Assembly: GCF_021533215.1 (NCBI RefSeq)
Contig: NZ_JAJNKA010000002.1
Coordinates: forward strand, 299,001-363,000
DNA length: 64,000 bases
Reading direction: 5' to 3'
Source of the DNA: Portibacter lacus
GTDB lineage: Bacteria > Bacteroidota > Bacteroidia > Chitinophagales > Saprospiraceae
How positions within the stretch are numbered: position 1 is the stretch's first letter; the number at the start of each line of letters is the position of its first letter. Below, piece by piece: positions 35,478 to 43,956 of this stretch. The position numbers were made by a program, and so were the translations under genes. Under the pieces are notes generated by a model that was given only the letters and a program-made list of their open reading frames with translations, did not search any database and was not told where the DNA came from.

Positions 35478-35517
35478 ATGAACGAACGATCCGTAGGATG
35501 AACGAACGATCCGTAGG
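35478..35517. repeat. Perfect 20-bp tandem doublet
   Basis: Two identical 20-bp units (ATGAACGAACGATCCGTAGG) lie back to back 12 bp after the stop of the membrane hydrolase gene, preceded by a near-copy start (GAAGA). They open the first repeat island. Confidence 0.9.
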
Positions 35518-35690
35518 AATTTTAGCAGAGCTAAAATAGTGAGAGAACCAGCGGCACACCCGCTGGATGGGAAGCCAGAGGCATAATAGGCTTTGAACCC
35601 GAGGCAAATCCGAGGGATGGGAAGCCAGCGGCATTTTAGTGAGAGAACCCGAGGGATGGGAGGCTAATACATACTGATAAATAAAGCATT
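35518..35690. repeat. Composite repeat with hairpins
   Basis: The stretch starts with a perfect hairpin (ATTTTAGC-AGA-GCTAAAAT, 35518-35536) and a second one (CCAGCGG-CACAC-CCGCTGG, about 35548-35566). A 13-bp string TAGTGAGAGAACC recurs exactly 100 bp apart (35537 and 35637), and GGATGGGAAGCCAG appears twice with a third variant near 35655. It is noticeably richer in G+C than flanking DNA. There is no credible coding frame; a 111-codon minus-strand frame across it has low-complexity content only. Confidence 0.7.
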
Positions 35691-35692
35691 TA

Positions 35693-36004
35693 TTTCTGAT
35701 GACAGCGCTTTTCACAGCGATGTTATCAATGTTACTCAGAATAACACATGATCATTTGATAGGCTGACTAGAGGTCAAGCTATCAGAGCATTCCTCTTTC
35801 TGATGACAGCGCTTTTTCCAGCGATGTTATCAATGTTCCACAGAATAGCCCATGATCATTTGATAGGCTGACGGGAGGTCAGGCTTTCAGAGCATTCAAC
35901 TTTCTGATGACAGCGCTTTTCCCAGCGATGTTATCAATATTACTCAGAATAACCCATGATCATTTGATAGGCTGACGGGAGGTCAGACCATCAAAGCAGC
36001 CGAA
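35693..36004. repeat. Three 104-bp tandem repeats
   Basis: Units begin with TTTCTGATGACAGCGC at 35693, 35797 and 35901, an exact 104-bp period, with about 85-90 percent identity by eye; the third copy decays in its last ~15 bases. Each unit contains an imperfect 12-bp hairpin (GATGACAGCGCT with AGCGATGTTATC), the palindrome TGATCA, and CTGAC-N5-GTCAG. Conservation is highest in the hairpin arms. The array ends about 85 bp before an AraC-type gene. Function unknown. Confidence 0.9.
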
Positions 36005-36087
36005 AAAAGAAAGATCAACCATTTTCTCAAAAATTTGCATCTACTATTTATATCAGCTTTTCGTTATAAAATAAGATAGAATTACGA

Positions 36088-36945
36088 ATGCATTACATTG
36101 AGGCACTTCCTGACAACATTTTTACGAACCATATAGAAAGTTATTGGCAAATTAAAACTGTGAATTCTGATACTCAAGAAATCGAGCTTCTCTTGCCTAC
36201 CTGCACATTTAATATCATTTTTTCTGAACGACCTTGCCTTGTTAAATCAAAAGCAAATGTTCATTGGAAACACTTAAAACCAGGTGGTACATTTTTCGGT
36301 CAGACGAATAGTAGTATTATTATAAAATCAAAACACCCTATCAATCTTCTTGGAATAAGATTCAAACCATTTGCCTTTTCAAAGAAAATTCAACAACCAG
36401 CATATCTTCTTAACGACGATTTTATAGCACTAAAGGAATGGTTCCCCTTAAAATCGCAGATGGTGTCTCTGATTGAGAAAATTAACATGAAGGACGATCA
36501 TGAAACACTTTTCAAGCAATTTGATGAATTAATGTTTATCTTTTTTAAAGATTCACTCAGAGTAGATGAGAAATTAAGAGCACAATTAAATTTTATAATG
36601 GACCGAAAGGGAGCTATGAAGATTAGTGAGCTCTTTTCTGAATTTGGAGTAAGTAAGGTGACGCTGAGAAACCATTTTATCAATAAAGTAGGACTCACAC
36701 CTAAGAAAGTTTCCCAAATATGGAGGATGAATTATGTGCTTCAATTAAAAGCAGAAAATCCACAATTGAGCCTCACTGAGATGAGCTTGCAGGCAGGATT
36801 TTACGATCAAGCCCACTTTATTAAAGATTTCAAACAGATCTTCTCTTTAACTCCACGTAAATTTTTCAATGAAAAGCCAGAAATATTCAAACTTGCTCAT
36901 CATAACATTTCAAGAAGGTTCAGCAACCAGTATGATCCCAAATAA
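36088..36945 (+). CDS. AraC-family transcriptional regulator
   Basis: A 285-aa regulator. The N-terminal ~150 residues (starting HYIEALPDNIFTNHIESYWQIK) match the DUF6597-type sensing domain found with AraC helix-turn-helix regions in Bacteroidota. The C-terminal domain carries two HTH motifs, the second around SLTEMSLQAGFYDQAHFIKDFKQIFSLTPRKF. The first HTH is less conserved (KISELFSEFGVSKVTLRNHF). It precedes the S41 peptidase by 72 bp on the same strand and may control it, but each has its own upstream A+T-rich region. Confidence 0.82.
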   Translation: MHYIEALPDNIFTNHIESYWQIKTVNSDTQEIELLLPTCTFNIIFSERPCLVKSKANVHWKHLKPGGTFFGQTNSSIIIKSKHPINLLGIRFKPFAFSKKIQQPAYLLNDDFIALKEWFPLKSQMVSLIEKINMKDDHETLFKQFDELMFIFFKDSLRVDEKLRAQLNFIMDRKGAMKISELFSEFGVSKVTLRNHFINKVGLTPKKVSQIWRMNYVLQLKAENPQLSLTEMSLQAGFYDQAHFIKDFKQIFSLTPRKFFNEKPEIFKLAHHNISRRFSNQYDPK

Positions 36946-36987
36946 GCAAGCTTAACTTTTTTACAATTATTTAGGCATTTAATAATT

Positions 36988-36995
36988 TACATTTG
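36988..36995 (+). promoter_or_regulatory. -7 element of the S41 peptidase gene
   Basis: TACATTTG, a perfect match to TAnnTTTG, is 22 bp before the ATG at 37018. No obvious -33 TTG. Confidence 0.45.
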
Positions 36996-37017
36996 AGGAA
37001 CTAATATTAAATCCGAA

Positions 37018-38415
37018 ATGAAATTAATTATCAAAATCTTACTCGTAATTAGCATACTAGTTCTTCATATAGAATCTTATAATTCACAGACAAATACACT
37101 TAATAAAGCATACAAAGAAGCTGCCATAGATAGGCTTAATGAATTAATGAATGACTATTATGTATTTCCAGAAGTAGCTAAGAAAACAGCAACTTTTCTA
37201 ACAAATCAATTCGAAGAAGGTCACTTTGATAAATTTAATGACCTGGATAGTTTTGCAGATGCATTAACCGAATCAGTTCAAAAGATCAACAAGGATAAAC
37301 ATATGAGGATAAGAAAAAATAGACCATATATAGCTCAAGAAAATTCTCCAGAAAGGATGATCGAAGAAAGAGTAGAGCTTTTGAATAGATCAAGGATGGG
37401 GAATTTGGGAATCCGAACTGTTGAAATTTTAGATGGGAACATTGGATATCTTGACTTGAGAGGTTTTGCAGGATTGGAACGTGGGAAATCAAAAGTTGAC
37501 AGTTATATGAAACTGATGGCAGAGACAGATGCAGTAATTATTGACCTAAGTAAAAATGGAGGAGGAAGTCCTGAGATGGTACAATATCTATGTAGTTACT
37601 TTTTTGACAAACACATACACTTGAATAGTCTTTATTATAGGGAAGGAGATGTAACTCGGGAATATTGGACTCTTGATAAAGTGGGAGGAAAGAAAATGCC
37701 AGAAGTACCTTTGTTTGTAATTACCAGTGAAAGGACTTTTTCAGCAGCTGAGGAATTTTCTTACAATATGCAGACGCAAAAAAGAGCTACTTTAATTGGG
37801 CAAACCTCAGGAGGAGGTGCAAACCCAGGAGGCACCCAACTAATTAATGATGATCTAGGTGTATTTATTCCTACGGGCCGGGCGATTAACCCTATTACGA
37901 AAACTAATTGGGAAGGTGTTGGAGTTATACCAGAAATCAAATCAGAAATCGAAAATGCAAAAGAAAAAGCTCATGAATTGGCCAAGATAGCAGCTGAAAA
38001 ATATAGAAATGAGTCTAATAAAAAAATGACCGAAACGCTGAAACATCTATATGGAATGCTTGATGAATATACGCCTGAAAAATCTCATAAATTGATTTTA
38101 ACTACTCTTGAAAAATGCGTCGAAAATCGATATCTAGAAGAATATAATATTAATAGTTTGGGTTACATGTATTTAATGGAATTTGAAAAAACAGACGTTG
38201 CTGAAGTCCTATTTTTGGCAAATACAAAATTATTCCCCGAATCTCCAAATGCCTACGACAGCTATGGCGAGGTTCTGTTAATAAAAGGAGACTTGGACAC
38301 TTCATTGCTAAGTTATCAGCAAGCAGTTGATTTAGCTTCCAAGCAAGAAGATCGTGATCTCGAATTCTATCAAAAAAATTTAGATAAAGTCAAGAAAGAG
38401 ATTAATAAAAGGTAG
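37018..38415 (+). CDS. S41-family peptidase with C-terminal TPR region
   Basis: A secreted serine peptidase-like protein of 465 aa. Signal peptide (residues 1 to about 22), an N-terminal helical cap domain, then the tail-specific protease core: IGYLDLRGF, DLSKNGGGSPEMVQYL (usually D-L-R-x-N-G-G-G), and the nucleophile region ERTFSAAEEF with Ser242, then IGQTSGGGANPG. No PDZ domain is evident, so it resembles the IRBP-like branch rather than CtpA. Residues ~340-465 form TPR-like helices. The target is unknown. It follows an AraC-type regulator. Confidence 0.83.
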   Translation: MKLIIKILLVISILVLHIESYNSQTNTLNKAYKEAAIDRLNELMNDYYVFPEVAKKTATFLTNQFEEGHFDKFNDLDSFADALTESVQKINKDKHMRIRKNRPYIAQENSPERMIEERVELLNRSRMGNLGIRTVEILDGNIGYLDLRGFAGLERGKSKVDSYMKLMAETDAVIIDLSKNGGGSPEMVQYLCSYFFDKHIHLNSLYYREGDVTREYWTLDKVGGKKMPEVPLFVITSERTFSAAEEFSYNMQTQKRATLIGQTSGGGANPGGTQLINDDLGVFIPTGRAINPITKTNWEGVGVIPEIKSEIENAKEKAHELAKIAAEKYRNESNKKMTETLKHLYGMLDEYTPEKSHKLILTTLEKCVENRYLEEYNINSLGYMYLMEFEKTDVAEVLFLANTKLFPESPNAYDSYGEVLLIKGDLDTSLLSYQQAVDLASKQEDRDLEFYQKNLDKVKKEINKR

Positions 38416-38535
38416 TAGATATAATGTGATAGGCATTTACTATCGTTCTGTGCAAAAGTTTTAACACAACTTTAGTAGTTTATTTCGAATCAAATGACGT
38501 TTCATTCTGTTAAATGAATGTAAAAAATAAATATT

Positions 38536-39261
38536 ATGAGACTTTTAGCATTGATTCTATTATCTACATTGACATTAACCTCAATGAATGCACAGATTAA
38601 TCTTAGCAAACTCGTAGACAAAGGGAAGAAAGTATTAGCAGGAGAAAATCCACTATCGAAGGATGAAGTAGCTAACGGATTAAAAGAAGCATTGGATAAC
38701 GGAATCGAAGAAGCTGTTTCTAAATTATCTGCTGAAGATGGCTACTTAGCCTCAGCCTATAAAATTCAGATTCCAGAAGAAGCACAAAAAGTTATTGGCA
38801 AACTAAAAATGGTACCCGGCTTCGAAAACATCGAACAAGAATTAATTCTAAAGATGAATAAAGCAGCAGAACTCGCTGCTAAGAAAGCCACACCAATTTT
38901 TGTCGATGCTGTGAAATCAATCAGCTTCGATGATGCTATGAATATACTGCAAGGAGAAGATGACGCAGCAACTGTCTATCTTAAAGGAAAAAGCAAGCAA
39001 TCACTATACAAGGAATTTATGCCTGTAATCGTTTCTGCTTTAGATGAAGTGAATGCTAGAACTTACTGGAAAACTGCAGTCGACGCTTATAACAAAATCC
39101 CATTTGTCAAAAAAGTTAATCCTGAATTAGACGATCACGTTAACAACAAAGCACTTGACGGTCTATTTTCATTGATCGCAGTGAAGGAGGAAGGTATTAG
39201 AAATGACATCGATCAAAGAAGCTCCGATTTACTGAAAAAAGTATTCGGCCAGCAAGATTAA
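38536..39261 (+). CDS. DUF4197 domain protein
   Basis: A 241-aa exported helical protein. A signal peptide (to about residue 20, NAQ) is followed by a DUF4197 domain recognisable from GLKEALDNGIEEAVSKLS, YKIQIPEE, VDAVKSISFDDAMNILQGEDDAATVYL, and the final GLFSLIAVKEEGIRNDIDQRSSDLLKKVFG. The family is widespread in Proteobacteria and Bacteroidota and has no established function; a periplasmic location is expected. It is monocistronic. Confidence 0.88.
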   Translation: MRLLALILLSTLTLTSMNAQINLSKLVDKGKKVLAGENPLSKDEVANGLKEALDNGIEEAVSKLSAEDGYLASAYKIQIPEEAQKVIGKLKMVPGFENIEQELILKMNKAAELAAKKATPIFVDAVKSISFDDAMNILQGEDDAATVYLKGKSKQSLYKEFMPVIVSALDEVNARTYWKTAVDAYNKIPFVKKVNPELDDHVNNKALDGLFSLIAVKEEGIRNDIDQRSSDLLKKVFGQQD

Positions 39262-39352
39262 CATCATGTTTTTGAGATCTTAATGAGCTTGAATTATGAG
39301 GTCGTTTTGAACTAATTGAGCTCTAGATCAAAATGTGTACGGTTTTTGATAT

Positions 39353-40372
39353 ATGAAGAGTATGAAGATTTATATTTTTTCCATAGTAACTATGCTTCTG
39401 TTGTTTTCATGCGGGACTGATCAGGAAGAAATTCCCAATGTAAGTGATATCGATGGTTCATTTAATTTATATCGAATAGAGCAAGATATCATGAGTGCGG
39501 ACACCAATAATCTGCAAGAAGTTTTTCTTCAACATCCTGCATTCATGGAAATCTACCTGAATAACATCATGGGTTTCACTCAGAATCAGGAAGAGAATAT
39601 TACAGGATTTATAACCGATAGTAACATTAATTTACTGTACCAGGCAACTCAGATCCAGTATGGAGATTTCTCTAGCCTAACTAAAGACTTCGAAGAAGCA
39701 TTTCAATTTTATAAGTATTACTTTCCAGAACGCGATGTACCTGATTTATATACTTTTATTTCTGAATATGGCATTCAGAGATTTGTCTTTTCTGATGAAG
39801 ATGGCAAGGATGCTTTAGGAATAGGTTTAGATCTTTTCCTAGGTGGCGATTATCCATATGCACAGTTTATCCCTAACAATCCAGCTTTCTCTCAATATTT
39901 AATCAGAAGATTCGACAAGACACATCTCGTAAAGAGAAGTATCGGAGCGTTAGTAGAGGATATTCTCGGTGAAAATACTGGAAACAATCTGCTAGAAAAA
40001 ATGATTCACAATGGTAAGAAATTATATATTCTAGATCGTTTGCTACCAACGACTCCAGATTCCGTTATCATCGAATATACGACTGATCAAATGTCTTGGG
40101 TAGAAGATAATCAAGTAGAAATGTGGGCTTACTTATTAAAAGAAGATCTCTTTTATGAGTCAGATATTAATAAAATCAATAAATTAGTCAATCCTTCGCC
40201 AAATTCACCTGGTATGCCTAACGAAGCACCAGGAAGAACGGCCAACTATTTAGGATGGAAAATTGTGGATGCCTTCATGAAAAGGCAATCCAATTACTTT
40301 ATCCAAGATTTAGTAAATGAGAAGGATGCGCAGAAAATATTGAATGAATCAAAATTTAAACCAAGAAAATAA
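39353..40372 (+). CDS. gldB: Gliding motility lipoprotein GldB
   Basis: A 339-aa lipoprotein (lipobox LLFSC, Cys20). The mature part matches GldB: QEVFLQHPAFMEIYLNNIMGF, GIGLDLFLGGDYPYAQFIP, the MIHNGKKLYILDRLLP motif (family M-I-x-x-G-K-x-L-Y), MSWVEDNQVEMWAYLL, and the C-terminal APGRTANYLGWKIVDAFM. In Flavobacterium johnsoniae GldB is essential for gliding and for T9SS function. The gldC and other gld genes seen next to it in some relatives are absent; an oxygenase gene follows after one base. An alternative start four codons in (MKIYIF) gives an equally good signal. Confidence 0.85.
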   Translation: MKSMKIYIFSIVTMLLLFSCGTDQEEIPNVSDIDGSFNLYRIEQDIMSADTNNLQEVFLQHPAFMEIYLNNIMGFTQNQEENITGFITDSNINLLYQATQIQYGDFSSLTKDFEEAFQFYKYYFPERDVPDLYTFISEYGIQRFVFSDEDGKDALGIGLDLFLGGDYPYAQFIPNNPAFSQYLIRRFDKTHLVKRSIGALVEDILGENTGNNLLEKMIHNGKKLYILDRLLPTTPDSVIIEYTTDQMSWVEDNQVEMWAYLLKEDLFYESDINKINKLVNPSPNSPGMPNEAPGRTANYLGWKIVDAFMKRQSNYFIQDLVNEKDAQKILNESKFKPRK

Positions 40373-40373
40373 C

Positions 40374-41327
40374 ATGGGAAAAAGAGCAATACCATTAGTT
40401 GACCTTGAAAAATTTACCAAAGGAAGTGAAGCAGATAGAACTGCTTTCGTTGCTGAATTAGGTTCTGCATTTCACGAAGTTGGATTTGTGGGAGTTATTA
40501 ATCATGGCATTCCTAAGGATTTAGTGGATGATTTTTACAAAGCTTCTAAAGCTTTTTTCTCCCTACCTGTCGAGACGAAGAGATCATATGAGATTAAGGA
40601 TATGGCTGGTCAGCGAGGTTATACTTCATTCGGAAAAGAACATGCTAAACAGTCTCAGGTTGCGGATTTGAAAGAGTTTTTTCAGATAGGTCAATTTGTG
40701 AGTAAGGACGACCCAAGAAAGCCAGAGTATCCAGATAATCCTGATGTGAAAGAAGTAGAAGGTTTTTATGAATTAGGAAAGGGGCTTTACAAAGCATTCG
40801 AAAAATCAGGTGGTGCTCTACTAAGAGCAATTGCTATACATCTAGGACTTGATGAAAATTATTTTGATCCTAAGATTACGAAGGGTAATAGCATTTTAAG
40901 AGCGATCCATTATCCGCCGATTACCGAAGAGCCTAAAAATGCGATAAGAGCAGAGCAACATGAAGACATTAATTTGATAACATTGTTAGTGGGAGCTTCA
41001 GCAGGAGGGCTGCAGGTTCTAAATGCGCAGAAAGAATGGCTCGATGTTGTGCCTGGAGAAGGTGAAATCGTAATTAATGTGGGTGATATGTTACAGCGAT
41101 TAACAAATAACTATTTAATTTCTACAACTCACAGAGTTGTTAACCCTCCGAAAGCTGAATGGCATAAACCGAGATTGTCTATTCCTTTCTTTTTGCATCC
41201 AGTAAGTGAAATGGATCTAACTTGTCTGCAGGATACGGTTACAGAGGAGAGACCACTAAACTATGAACCTATTACAGCAGGAGAATATTTAGACGAAAGA
41301 CTAAGAGAAATAGGGTTAAAGAAGTAA
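40374..41327 (+). CDS. 2-oxoglutarate/Fe(II) dioxygenase, isopenicillin N synthase-like
   Basis: A non-haem iron oxygenase of 317 aa. An N-terminal DIOX_N region (IPLVDLEKF ... VGFVGVINHGIP) precedes the double-stranded beta-helix core with the iron ligands His and Asp in EQHEDINLITLL and His in STTHRVVNP, and the cosubstrate Arg in RLSIPFFLHP. The substrate is unknown; such enzymes hydroxylate or oxidise small molecules. I start it at ATG 40374, one base after the gldB stop. An in-frame ATG at 40344 lies inside gldB and adds ten Asn/Gln-rich residues of no family value. Confidence 0.87.
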   Translation: MGKRAIPLVDLEKFTKGSEADRTAFVAELGSAFHEVGFVGVINHGIPKDLVDDFYKASKAFFSLPVETKRSYEIKDMAGQRGYTSFGKEHAKQSQVADLKEFFQIGQFVSKDDPRKPEYPDNPDVKEVEGFYELGKGLYKAFEKSGGALLRAIAIHLGLDENYFDPKITKGNSILRAIHYPPITEEPKNAIRAEQHEDINLITLLVGASAGGLQVLNAQKEWLDVVPGEGEIVINVGDMLQRLTNNYLISTTHRVVNPPKAEWHKPRLSIPFFLHPVSEMDLTCLQDTVTEERPLNYEPITAGEYLDERLREIGLKK

Positions 41328-41410
41328 TTGAGACAAAACAAAAGCGAATTGGGGAATTAATACTTTGATATCCTTGTTTTTTCGTTGTAACTTTGATAAA
41401 AATAAAAAAG

Positions 41411-41650
41411 ATGAATACCACACTATTAATATTTAATTTAGGAGCACCAGAAATAGTTCTGATCGTTTTAGTCGTTTTATTACTTTTCGGAGGAAAGAAA
41501 ATTCCAGAATTAATGAAAGGATTAGGAAAAGGTATAAAGGAATTCAATAGTGCTAAAGCAAACATTGAATCTGAAATTAAGGAAAATATGAGAGAAATCG
41601 AGGAGCCTAAGAAAGAGCCAATATTAGAAAGAAAATCTAACAAAGATTAA
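41411..41650 (+). CDS. tatA: Sec-independent (Tat) translocase subunit TatA
   Basis: A 79-aa TatA/E protein from the ATG at 41411 (the TTG at 41393 adds six residues). A short N-terminus and single TM helix ([13 protein letters not shown]) lead to the [21 protein letters not shown] hinge and amphipathic helix, then a charged tail. It forms the pore complex for export of folded proteins together with TatC, which is not in the window. It ends at a strong terminator. Confidence 0.93.
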   Translation: MNTTLLIFNLGAPEIVLIVLVVLLLFGGKKIPELMKGLGKGIKEFNSAKANIESEIKENMREIEEPKKEPILERKSNKD

Positions 41651-41681
41651 TTAGAAAGTCTAGACTTCTAGAAGAATATTT

Positions 41682-41712
41682 ATAAAAGACCTTGCTAAGC
41701 AAGGTCTTTTAT
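41682..41712 (+). terminator. Strong hairpin terminator after tatA
   Basis: A perfect 14-bp stem with a 3-nt loop (41682-41695 and 41699-41712). The stem itself is flanked by A and T runs, so it can act in both directions. It insulates tatA from the Skp gene. Confidence 0.8.
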
Positions 41713-41812
41713 CGTTTTAGAGTCTGTTTTTTCTTAAAGTTTGGTTAAAGAATTAGTTTTTCCGCTACAGTAAAGCTATTTTTGCGTCCTTATAAAAAAG
41801 ATATAATTTCGA

Positions 41813-42325
41813 ATGAAGTATTCAAGTATAATAACAAAACTATTTTTCGCTGCAGCATTAGTATTTGCAGTAACATTTTCAGCATCGGCTCAGAAATTTG
41901 GCCATCTTAATTCAGCAGAATTAATGTCTGAATTGCCTTCTATAAAGAGTGCAGATTCTGAATTGCAAACTTATCAGCAGCAACTTGCTAAGATAGGTGA
42001 GGACTTGGTTACGGACTTCCAAAAGAATTATCAAGACTATCAAGCTAAAGTAAATACTGGGACTCTTTCTCAGATTCAAGCTCAAGAAATAGAAGCTTCT
42101 CTACAGCAAGAACAACAGTCTATTCAGGTATATCAGCAAGAAGTGCAGCGTAAAGTTACGGAGAAGAGAAAAGAGTTGTATGATCCTATTTTTGATAAAG
42201 TAAGAAATGTGATCGAGCAATACGGAAAAGATAATGGCTATACGATGATTTTCGATAGTGGTCTTGGAGCGATACTTTTCGAGTCTTCTGAAGATCTTAC
42301 TGAAGCTGTTAGAGCGAAGTTATAA
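41813..42325 (+). CDS. OmpH/Skp-family periplasmic chaperone
   Basis: A 170-aa protein with a signal peptide (to about residue 27, ASAQ). The mature part begins KFGHLNSAELMSELPSIKSAD, then a long Gln/Lys-rich coiled coil (residues ~45-125, YQQQLAKIGEDL and QQEQQSIQVYQQEVQRKVTEKRKELYDPIFDKV), and a C-terminal strand pair (YTMIFDSGLGAILF). Skp-type chaperones hold unfolded outer-membrane proteins as trimers in the periplasm. The last ~17 codons are duplicated 150 bp downstream as noncoding DNA. Confidence 0.9.
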   Translation: MKYSSIITKLFFAAALVFAVTFSASAQKFGHLNSAELMSELPSIKSADSELQTYQQQLAKIGEDLVTDFQKNYQDYQAKVNTGTLSQIQAQEIEASLQQEQQSIQVYQQEVQRKVTEKRKELYDPIFDKVRNVIEQYGKDNGYTMIFDSGLGAILFESSEDLTEAVRAKL

Positions 42326-42525
42326 TTAATATTCTTTGGGTATCGCTCTTGCATACCCTACCGCTTCCGCGGTTCATTCGTTTCAAGCACTGTCGTACTT
42401 GACTCTTTCAGAGTTAACGAATTCATTTTCGAGTCTTCTGAAGATCTTACTGAAGCTGTTAGAGCGAAATTATAATTAGCATTTAAGGGGTATCGCTCTT
42501 GCATACCCTCCCGCTTTCGCGGTTC
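42276..42525. repeat. 150-bp duplication including the 3' end of the Skp gene
   Basis: Bases from 42276 (last ~17 codons of the Skp gene, its stop and following DNA) recur from 42426 with one or two changes over the first 50 bp, an offset of exactly 150. Each copy is followed by two small hairpins (GGGTAT-N9-ATACCC and CCGC-TTTC-GCGG) that also recur inside the larger repeats downstream. The second copy of the coding tail is a dead remnant without an upstream frame. Confidence 0.88.
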
Positions 42526-43873
42526 ATTCTAGATACAATTAGTTGAATAAATGGACTTGTAAACCTGTAGTGCAACGAAAGGACTACTAAGCCGTTTATG
42601 GGAGATATATGTGCTTTTTTCTGCGATAAAAAAGTACCAAAAAATCACCGCTCTGAAACCTAAGCTAAAATCAATGCGGCAACCCGCTGCAAATAAAACT
42701 CCTCCCTGCGGTCGTCTAACAGTTATTTGCATTTTCATCCGAGCTCATGCATTAATTTCTTAACGCTTATCTTTCAAGGCGATCTTTCTATTTGTGCCTA
42801 CTTTGCTTAAGGTTGTGAACGCTTATATTTAAAGTTGGATTCTTCGAGGAAAGGTTGATAGCGAAGAAGTAGCAACGAAATTGTTTATGATAAACATTCA
42901 TAGTGAATCGCTCTTGCATACCCTCCCGCTTTCGCGGCTGATTCTAGATACAATTAGTTGAATAAATGGACTGGTAAACCTGTAGTGCAACGAAAGGACC
43001 GCTAAGCCGTTTATGGGAGATATATGTCCTTTTTTCTGCAATAAAAAAGTACCAAAAAATCACCGCTCTGAAACCTAAGCTAAAATCAATGCGGCAACCC
43101 GCTGCAAATAAAACTCCTCCCTACGTTCGTCTAACAGTTATTTGCATTTTCTTCCTAGCTCATGCATTAATTTCTTAACGCTTATCTTTCAAGGCGATCT
43201 TTCTATTTGTGCCTACTTTGCTTAAGGTTGTGAACGCTTATATTTAAAGTTGGATACTTCGAGGAAAGGTTGATAGCGAAGAAGTAGCAACGGTTGAATA
43301 AATAGACTGGTAAACCTGTAGTGCAACGAAAGGACTACTAAGCCGTTTATGGGAGATATATGTCCTTTTTTCTGCAATAAAAAAGTACCAAAAAATCACC
43401 GCTCTGAAACCTAAGCTAAAATCAATGCGGCAACCCGCTGCAAATAAAACTCCTCCCTACGGTCGTCTAACAGTTATTTGCACTTTCTTCCTAGCTCATG
43501 CATTAATTTCTTAACGCTTATCTTTCAAGGCGCTCTTTCTATTTGTGCCTACTTTGCTTAAGGTTGTGATCGCCAATTGTTAAAGTTGGATACTTCGAGG
43601 AAAGATTGACAGAGAAGAAGTAGCAACGAAGTAGTTTATGATAAACATTTATGGGGTCGCTCTGGCATACCCTCCCGCTTTCGCGGTTCATTCTAGATAC
43701 AATTATCTGAATAAATGGACTTGTAAACCTGTAGTGCAACGAAAGGACTGCTAAACCGTTTATGGAAGATTCATGTCCTTTTTTCTGCAATAAAAAAGTA
43801 CCAAAAAATCACCGCTCTGAAACCTAAGCTAAAATTTCACCGTTAAGCTAATACATCAATTTCTTAACGCTTG
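42526..43873. repeat. Tandem array of ~415-bp units (3.5 copies)
   Basis: The string GTTGAATAAAT and everything after it recur at 42542, 42957 and 43293, with a variant at 43706: spacings 415, 336 and 413. Copy 3 lacks a ~79-bp junction segment that carries the small hairpins. Copy 4 is cut internally after about 145 bp and rejoins near TTTCTTAACGCTT. Identity is above 95 percent by eye. Each unit holds an 8-bp inverted repeat (GCAAATAA / TTATTTGC) flanking a ~28-bp loop, and GCGG-CAAC-CCGC. Minus-strand open frames within units (up to 69 codons) are low quality. No coding or mobile-element function was recognised. Confidence 0.9.
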
Positions 43874-43902
43874 ATTAAGAATTAGGAATACATCGTAAAG
43901 GG

Positions 43903-43937
43903 ATAATAACGGAGAAGCATTCTGCTTTTGTTATTTC
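43903..43937 (-). terminator. Hairpin at the end of the asd operon
   Basis: Imperfect inverted repeat (AATAAC at 43905-43910 with GTTATT at 43930-43935, plus an inner GAAGCA / TGCTTT) about 20 bp beyond the gamma-carbonic anhydrase stop. A weak terminator for the minus-strand operon. Confidence 0.45.
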
Positions 43938-43956
43938 CATGAAGAAAAGACTTAGC

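Noticed and set aside
35380-35715. Minus-strand ORF of 111 codons over the repeat island
   Set aside because: Its content mirrors the nested repeats and it overlaps the C-terminus of the membrane hydrolase gene on the other strand.
42529-42738. Minus-strand ORF of 69 codons in the repeat unit
   Set aside because: It lies wholly within a tandem repeat, has no promoter, family or start context, and copies 3 and 4 break or shift it.
43539-43790. Minus-strand ORF of 83 codons at the end of the array
   Set aside because: It crosses the copy 3/copy 4 boundary, so it is a by-product of repeat joining, not a conserved gene.
42276-43873. CRISPR-like array
   Set aside because: Units are hundreds of bases long and nearly identical throughout, with no short direct repeats separated by unique spacers and no cas genes.
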